Source: Cymodocea nodosa (taxonomy: Eukaryota > Streptophyta > Magnoliopsida > Alismatales > Cymodoceaceae). From it: 64,000 bases of DNA. Position 1 is the first letter of the stretch, and every line of letters begins with the position of its first letter. A model generated the notes under the pieces. It searched no databases and was not told where the DNA came from. It saw nothing but the letters and a program-made list of their open reading frames with translations. Where the stretch lies: assembly GCA_036874045.1 (NCBI GenBank), contig CM072347.1:4714501-4778500 (forward strand), in the 5' to 3' direction. The position numbers were made by a program, and so were the translations under genes. Below are positions 58,254 to 64,000 of this stretch, piece by piece.

Positions 58254-58280
58254 AACTCAACGAACTAAGTTCGTTGAGTT
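58254..58280 (+). repeat. Perfect hairpin before the F-box ORF, unit 2
   Basis: AACTCAACGAAC, loop TAA, GTTCGTTGAGTT: 12-bp perfect arms. About 86 bp upstream of the F-box ATG and followed by the acceptor-like TTATACAG (AG at 58353-58354). Confidence 0.8.
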
Positions 58281-58365
58281 ATGACCTAACTCCACGAGGG
58301 TGTGAAGTAGCTATGTTAATTTTGTCTTTGTTAATTTTTGTTTATGTTATACAGAATCACAATAG

Positions 58366-59502
58366 ATGGAATTGATGAAATTACCACTGGATGCACTAAA
58401 GGAAGTACTAAGTAACCTGTCAGCTAAAGATCTATGCAGATTGTGTTGTATATCAAAAGAAATCAAAGACTGTGTCAAAGAAAAATATTTTCATGGACTA
58501 CAAGCTGCAAAAATAACTAAGATTAGAGATGGATTTTTATGGAAGTCATTTAATCATAGTTCAATCTGCTATGAATATCTGAATATGGAAGAAACTATTG
58601 GAATTCCACCCAATACATTAAAAGGAATAGATCATATTATGGGGATGGATGAAGGATTAATTATATATAGAACCAAACCAAGGTATGGAATTTTGTTACC
58701 CGACATTTTGATTAGAAATCCTATCACAAGAGAAGAATGGAATATAGGAAGGCCTAATAGATATGAAGTACCAACTGCAAATTGTGAGTCAGCTTTAATA
58801 TTTTCTAATAAAAATTCGGCCATTCCTGAAAAATTATATAATTGGAGACCAACTGGAAATTGGGATGAAGATTTATGCTTAAGTGTGTATAATTTTCTGA
58901 ATAAATCTTGGATTGAAAATACTATGATTTATCTAAGACAGAAATCATTAATTAACAACATGCATGTCATACTTGATGGATATATATATCTAGTCACAGA
59001 TATATCAGTTGCATTTAGATTTGATTTATACATAGTAAGCTTAGATAGCTATGATGATTTTATAGAAATATTACCTATACCGAGTGATATAGCTAAAGCA
59101 CCGACTTAAGAATACAATCAAATTCAATTGGGAACGTGGTATAATGAATATGATGATGCTACTTTATGTCTGATAAGATGGTGGGATGAATTGAAGAAAT
59201 TTCAAATATGGATTATGAAAGACCTAAATGAATGGAAGTGGGAAGAAGAATATATTGAAATAGATATAGAAATAGAAACAACTACTTTATCTTGGAACAC
59301 AAGAGGATCCCTTTCTATAATTCATTTTATTAATGGTAATACACTTATATTTAGTATTGATAACATACTGCAAGTTTACAAGCTAAAAAGGAAAGCAAAT
59401 TGCTTTAAAACAGAATTAATAGCAAGAAGAATTATGCCTAAAAATTTTGCATGGACTGACACATTTATTCCATTTGTTACTACTTTTCAATCATGTTTTT
59501 AA
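58366..59502 (+). pseudogene. F-box protein ORF carried by unit 2 (nearly whole)
   Basis: 379 codons from ATG 58366 to the stop at 59502. The F-box covers residues 5-45 (KLPLDALKEVLSNLSAKDL, CRLCCISKEIKD); family knowledge says this segment binds SKP1 in an SCF E3 ligase. Then comes an F-box-associated-like domain: GIDHIMGMDEGLIIYRTKP (about residue 87), LIRNPITREEWNIGRP (about 118), VYNFLNKSW (about 178), HVILDGYIYLVTDIS (about 205), FDLYIVSLDSYDDFIEILPIP (about 222), LCLIRWWDE (about 268) and TDTFIPFVTTFQSCF at the end. About one break in this copy. It differs by about 6% of bases from the unit 1 copy over the first 270 bases by eye. Base composition is like the host element, so capture is not recent. 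The host source gene and target protein are unknown. Confidence 0.82.
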
Positions 59503-59907
59503 ACTATGATTCTGTGCTTTTAATGTTGTGTGCATTCTGCATTTTTTTTTTAGTTTTAGTTTTATTCTAAAAAATATATATATATATCAATTTAGTTTGT
59601 TGGTATCTATTCTAGGAAACCAACTGGCTTGCTTGTGAGCCACCAAAGGCATAGGAGCCTAGGTTCCACACAAGACACTAATTTAACAAGTTAAATTGTT
59701 ATGTTGTTATATACTTTGCTTTTATGTGTGAATGAAAAGTTTTTCAAAATCAAAAATTGGAAGATATTGAAGGAGATACAAAAGGACAAGGTATGTAATT
59801 GATTACTTATCCTGAATTTACATTTCAACTAAGTTCGTTGAGTTAGATGCTAAGTCAACGAAATAATATTCATGCTTGCTATAATTACTGTATTTATTGT
59901 AAAATCT
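59503..59907 (+). other. 3' flank of unit 2 F-box ORF
   Basis: Noncoding, parallel to 9028-9480, including GGCTTGCTTGTGAGCC and AGGTTCCACACAAGACAC (about 59627-59680), and a short AT microsatellite near 59573. No gene. Confidence 0.5.
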
Positions 59908-59950
59908 TTTACATTGAGGACAATGCAAAATGTAGGTATGGGGGGGAGGT
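59908..59950 (+). promoter_or_regulatory. Athila-style internal purine tract, unit 2
   Basis: ACATTGAGGACAATG then TAGGTATGGGGGGGAGG, same as 9481-9522. Confidence 0.6.
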
Positions 59951-60269
59951 AATTAAAGTAGCAACCATGTAATTTTGTTAATTAGAGGAATTAGAATGGT
60001 ACTACAAAAGTTCTGTATGTGGAAATTGAAAATTTTTTGAACAAGAATTTGCTATAACTATCCAATATTTGAAACTGTAAATTCTTTTAAGAACTGTAGC
60101 TGCTTGGATGTTATATTTATAATCTTATATAAGATGCTACAAATTTTATTATTCATACAAATCTAGATATAGTATCTTATGTTGTTGCTGAATTTTATGA
60201 GTTTAACAATTTCACGATTTTAAAATAAAATCAGAATGCTTAACTGAAACTCAGTAAATTATCTGAAAT

Positions 60270-61110
60270 CCTAAAAGAGCTGAAATGTTGATTTTTGGAT
60301 TAAATGAAATACATATGATCAAGGATACATTTAATTTGATTGATTAAACTTGTAAAATGATTTATGTGTAGAGCTTATTAAACTACAAAAAAAGTATGAG
60401 CTTATTGACATAGATTCATATTCTCAGTAAATAATAGAAGCAGGACTATATGAGATTTGTGTTTTATTGCATCTGTATTAATGAAATACATACATATACT
60501 ATGTTGAAAAAAAAAAAAAAAGAGAAAAACTTTAAGAGTTTATTGACTTATTTGATCACGAGCCTTTTGTACTTGAGTAGATAGGTATGTAAAGATTGTT
60601 GACCTGAAAAAGGACTCTTTAAATTTGGCAACCTAAAATCCTGATCAGATCTGGGATTGTTGATTGAAAGCTCGATACATGGGTACACTAGAAAGCTCCT
60701 GTATGATTCAACCTTGTCAAATTAACTTTTAAAATACAAATATGCATATATTGTTTTGAAAAAATACAAGTGTTTTGTGAAATACAGATATCTTTTGAAA
60801 TGAGTATATGTTCTGTTATCTAAAATTGCTGAAGTATGAATCTAGAATAGACTTTTGAAGTTGTTTATTTGAGATACAATTCTTTATTCTACTTGTCTTA
60901 ATCATATTGAATTGGATTGTGTTTTGATTCGTATTTACTTGAAATTTATTCTGGAAATCATATTAGAAAATTCAAGATGACCGATGCTAAAAAGAACAAA
61001 TGATAATATAATTAACATCTATGTGATGCTGATATATTTTGTATGTAATTTACATATATTCTAAGTATATTTGCAAGTTGAAGAGGAGAAAACAAAGTTA
61101 AAACAGATTA
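60270..61110 (+). other. Conserved noncoding module, unit 2 copy
   Basis: Core at about 60530-60725 with CCTTTTGTACTTGAG, AGATAGGTATGTAAAGATTG, CATGGGTACACTAGAAAGC. An A-tract of 15 at 60506-60520 precedes the core, as in unit 1. Bases 59951-60269 and 61111-61235 on its sides are AT-rich noncoding sequence. Confidence 0.75.
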
Positions 61111-61235
61111 CTGAAACATACAGAAAATCTATATAGTAATCTAATTTATTATTTTGAAGAAGAACTAGGTGAAGAATTAATTCTAGCACTTTAGAAAGAC
61201 CAACTAATTAGATCTTAGTTTTCTAAGGGACTAGC

Positions 61236-61255
61236 AAAATTTAAGTATGGGGAAG
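61236..61255 (+). promoter_or_regulatory. Polypurine tract of unit 2
   Basis: AAATTTAAGTATGGGGAAG immediately before the LTR start TGTTTAG. Confidence 0.72.
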
Positions 61256-63140
61256 TGTTTAGAATGAAAAAGTGCATAATATTAACGGTTAAATGATGGT
61301 TAATTACATAATATTTAGCTTATCATATGAGAATTAAGACATTATGTTATAATTGTACTTTTATATGCTTTAATGAAAGAATCTACATAATTTCAGGGAA
61401 TTAATGTTAATTTAGTACATTTCTGAACTATCAGTAAATTGTAGTTTGTGAAATTCTTGAGTATCCAGATTTTCTGTTATTTCGGAGAGTTATGTTTAAT
61501 GTATCGGATAGTTATGTTTTAAAGAATATTTTATTATTTCCTGAAGTACACGTGTTGAATTTAAATGCTTTAGTATATCACGTGAGATGCACATGTTTAA
61601 CTCGTTAAGTTAACATAACTGTACGCGTTGAGTTACATGAATACACATTAAGGTAACGTGTTATGTTAGCAACTTATTTCTTTATTGCACGTGTTTTATA
61701 GTTAAATCAATGAAGTAAGTCCGTTGAGTTATCTGTAACTCCACGGACCACTTAATTTCTAATATGCCACTGTAGCAGTTACAGAAACAGGACATTCGAA
61801 GGAAAACCACGATTGCACATATCACGTAGGAATTCATTCATGGAAGGGAGAAGAAATCATCATCGTTGATCTGAATGAAGGAAATCTAACTAATCATCTA
61901 AAGCAGAAGTAGTTACTACTGAAGAAATATAAAAGAAGAGGAGAAAAAATGAAGAAGGGGTGGTTGGCGGTGTGTGGCAGTGTGTGTAAAGGTAGAGGAT
62001 CGCACTAACTATAGGCAGCGTTGGAAGTTCACTGAATCATCCACACCATCACCAACAATTCACCAACATCACCAACATTACCATAATCGCCAACCATCGG
62101 TGGTCTGTGAGGATACTTTCCTGATGTTGGGTCGATTCCGAGCCAAACACGGTGCTTGACAACCACTGTGAGGAGTGATCTCGTCGCGGGAAGGGAAGCC
62201 ATTTTCACTAAGCATCGACTCATATCTTAGGAGATTGTAAAGCTTCTAGCCTTGGTTTCGGGTTGATGCTAGTATGCTGAAGAGGAGATCATCTTGCAAT
62301 TCTGGACTCGTGATTCTATAGGGAGAGGAGGCAGAATTGTAAGTGATTAAGTTTTCAGTGGTGTAATCGCGTAGCATGTAGTGACGAAAGTATTTACTGT
62401 CGATAGAGATTTTTACATTTCACCTTTCGCCCATTTTCACAAACATCTCAAAACAAAAATACCAAAAACAACTTATCTATGTTTATATTTAGTATTTAAG
62501 TGTTGTATTGTTTGTTTTGTATTGTGATTAAAGTTATGATTGTAAGTATTGTGAATGTTTTATGTTTGTTTAATTCAGAAAATAGAAAATAGTATTACAG
62601 TTTACTGAAATCGATTTGTTCCAGATACTTAAAGATTCTAATAGTTATTGTTTGAAATATTTGAATGTTAGTATTGCTTAATGATAAATCTAATATTAAC
62701 TAGCATTAAAGAGCTTAATTGATGTTATTTACAATCTATGGAACCGCCCAATGGTTGGTCAAATTCCTCTGTAAATAATAGTATTAAACTGAAAAGATAG
62801 GCTTGTGGAGTTAACTTAAGTCCACGAGATTAGTCTGTTGAGTTAGCCATAACTCCACAAACTTAGTCCGTTGTGTTAACTATAACTCAACGGAGTGATT
62901 ATTGAACACATTAAGTATAATATAAAAAACAGAACAGTACACAATTCTTACTCAATTCTCTATGGGATCGACTTGTACTTGTACACAAATACAATATACA
63001 CTGTGCACTTGCAGTTAAAATACAAATTGGAATTAATATCTAATTTATGTGAAAGGTTGTTTGTTTACTTCTAAAAAGAAATTATTGATATAAGCATAAA
63101 GACAAATTAACCAAGTTAAAAACAGAAGTTAACAAATACA
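61256..63140 (+). repeat. LTR of unit 2
   Basis: 1885 bp, TGTTTAGAATG...AAATACA, aligned with 10816-12950. Includes the GC-richer island (about 61830-62400) with a short His-rich reading frame, inverted repeats at about 62800-62900, and CACGTG-type segments near 61550-61590. Polypurine tract on its left and primer site on its right. Confidence 0.72.
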
Positions 63141-63145
63141 AGTTA

Positions 63146-63168
63146 TTTGGTGTTGTTGCTTGGGAACC
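63146..63168 (+). promoter_or_regulatory. Athila-type primer binding site, decayed
   Basis: TTTGGTGTTGTTGCTTGGGA and following bases match the common Athila primer site TTTGGCGCCGTTGCCGGGGA except for C-to-T changes and one G/T exchange. It lies six bases after the proposed LTR end. The changes fit decay of methylated cytosines. Confidence 0.65.
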
Positions 63169-63185
63169 AAACAAGTTCTCTAGTG

Positions 63186-64000
63186 CCGCCTAAAGCAACC
63201 AAACATGGGCCTTCACATCAGCCTTCTATTGCAGGTTCTAGATATTTTCTTTCTATCATTGATTGTCATTCAAGGATGAACTGGGTTTTCTTTTTGACGC
63301 ACAAAAGTGAAGCTTTTTCTAGCTTCAAGCATTGGAAGAAGTAGGTAGAAAACCAAACAGACAGAAAGGTAAAATATCTTAGAACTGATAATGGTCTTGA
63401 GTTTTGTTCTCAAGAATTTGATAATTTTTGTAGAGATGAAGGCATTACACGGCATAACATAGTTAGATATACCCCTCAGCAAAATGGAGTGGTTGAAAGA
63501 TTGAAGAGAACACTCTTAGAAAAGGCATGTTGTATGCTGTCTCATGCAGGTTTGAGTAAGAAATTTTGGGCAGTAGCTGTTAACACAGCTTCCTATCTGG
63601 TGAACAAGTCTCCTTCTAGTGCCTTAGATGGGAAGATACCTCTTGAGGTATGGCTGAAAAGATTTGCTAGTTATTCAAAGCTTAGAGTTTTTGGGTGTCT
63701 AGCTTACTATCATGTAAATAATGGCAAGCTGGAACCACATGCAAAGAAAGACATATTTGTGGGTTATGGTGTTGGTGTAAAGGGATACAGGATATATGAT
63801 ATTGAATCTCACAAAGTAATATATAGCCGTGATGTTACTTTTGATGAGAATTCTCTTTTGCAGGCAACAGATAGACTAGCAGGTGAATCACCAGAAACTG
63901 AGCACACCATTCTTGAATAGATGGAGTTAGATGATGCACAACAGCTGCCTATCACTGATCAGGTTGAAATTAGAGAAACCTCATCTGAAATTCAGGAAAA
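63186..64000 (+). pseudogene. Tork-like Ty1/copia integrase fragment H
   Basis: Begins inside the integrase of a different copia lineage: GSRYFLSIIDCHSRMNWVFF near 63235; then YLRTDNGLEF near 63380, TPQQNGVVERLKRTLLEKACCML near 63472, WAVAVNTASYLVNKSPSSALDGKIPLEVW near 63570, FGCLAYYHV near 63690, and KKDIFVGYGVGVKGYRIYD near 63750. The SRDVTFDENS motif near 63830 marks the link toward reverse transcriptase, beyond the window. VKGYRIYD and the SRDVTFDE end resemble Tork/TNT1-type elements and not the Sireviruses here. Few breaks; less AT-rich than its neighbours. The left edge is abrupt, next to the unit 2 primer site. Confidence 0.8.

Larger units (their letters stand above)
56420..63140 (+). 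mobile_element. Unit 2: gag + F-box LTR element
   Basis: Second copy of the unit at 5815-12950, entered just right of the E LTR at a point matching about 5953 in unit 1. It shows the same order: end of the inverted-repeat array, TATA-like box, splice donor, gag, hairpin, acceptor, F-box ORF, internal purine tract, module, polypurine tract and LTR. Upstream sequence is missing because E abuts here. Unlike unit 1, its LTR is followed by an Athila-type primer site. Gag has several breaks; the F-box ORF is almost whole. Confidence 0.77.

Noticed and set aside
61974-62159. A His-rich small protein gene in the LTR
   Set aside because: Only a short frame, not equally open in the other LTR; composition alone could produce it. 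Kept as a GC-rich island, not a gene.

Overview
This window is plant nuclear heterochromatin built almost entirely of nested LTR retrotransposons. I found no host gene outside an element, and no rRNA, tRNA or CRISPR. The organism is probably a flowering plant: the window carries Athila-type Ty3/gypsy pol, Sirevirus-type Ty1/copia elements (LTR starts with a G-run followed by TGAAT, iMet-type primer sites, multiple polypurine tracts, a third ORF after pol) and a plant-style F-box protein. The DNA is AT-rich and decayed, with many transitions. I cannot name the species.

Layout. Positions 1-5800 (+): Athila-like element G1, cut by the window edge, with pol then a third ORF (ORF3). Positions 5815-12950 (+): unit 1, made of inverted repeats, a TATA-like box, a gag, an F-box ORF, a noncoding module, a polypurine tract and an LTR of about 2.1 kb. 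Positions 12951-25082 (-): an old Sirevirus B (gag and 5' LTR) split by a complete-ended Sirevirus A (13084-21870; two LTRs of 1845 bp; target duplication TTTCG). Positions 25083-32527 (-): Athila-like element C (ORF3, pol, gag end). Positions 32528-43473 (-): Sirevirus D with ORF3, lacking its 5' end. Positions 43474-56419 (-): Sirevirus E, containing solo LTR F (49412-51203; target duplication TCATC). Positions 56420-63140 (+): unit 2, a second gag plus F-box unit ending in an LTR and an Athila-type primer site. Positions 63186-64000 (+): a better preserved Tork-like copia integrase fragment cut by the window edge.

The most interesting content is how these elements share parts. (1) Two copies of a gag unit carry a full-length F-box protein ORF as cargo, with the same candidate promoter and splice signals around the gag. 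(2) A noncoding module of about 0.85 kb lies between pol and ORF3 in the copia elements D and E, and also between the F-box ORF and the 3' LTR in the gypsy-like units, in the same sense orientation. (3) ORF3 of the gypsy elements G1 and C is recognisably homologous to ORF3 of the copia elements D and E. (4) Arrays of short inverted repeats built on GAGTTA/TAACTC or GATAGTTA/TAACTCTCC pervade the noncoding parts of every large family here. Together these suggest repeated exchange of a cassette between two retrotransposon superfamilies in this genome.

All retroelement genes are treated as fossils. They are described by family, parts and approximate state only. All divergence and homology statements were made by eye from the sequence.
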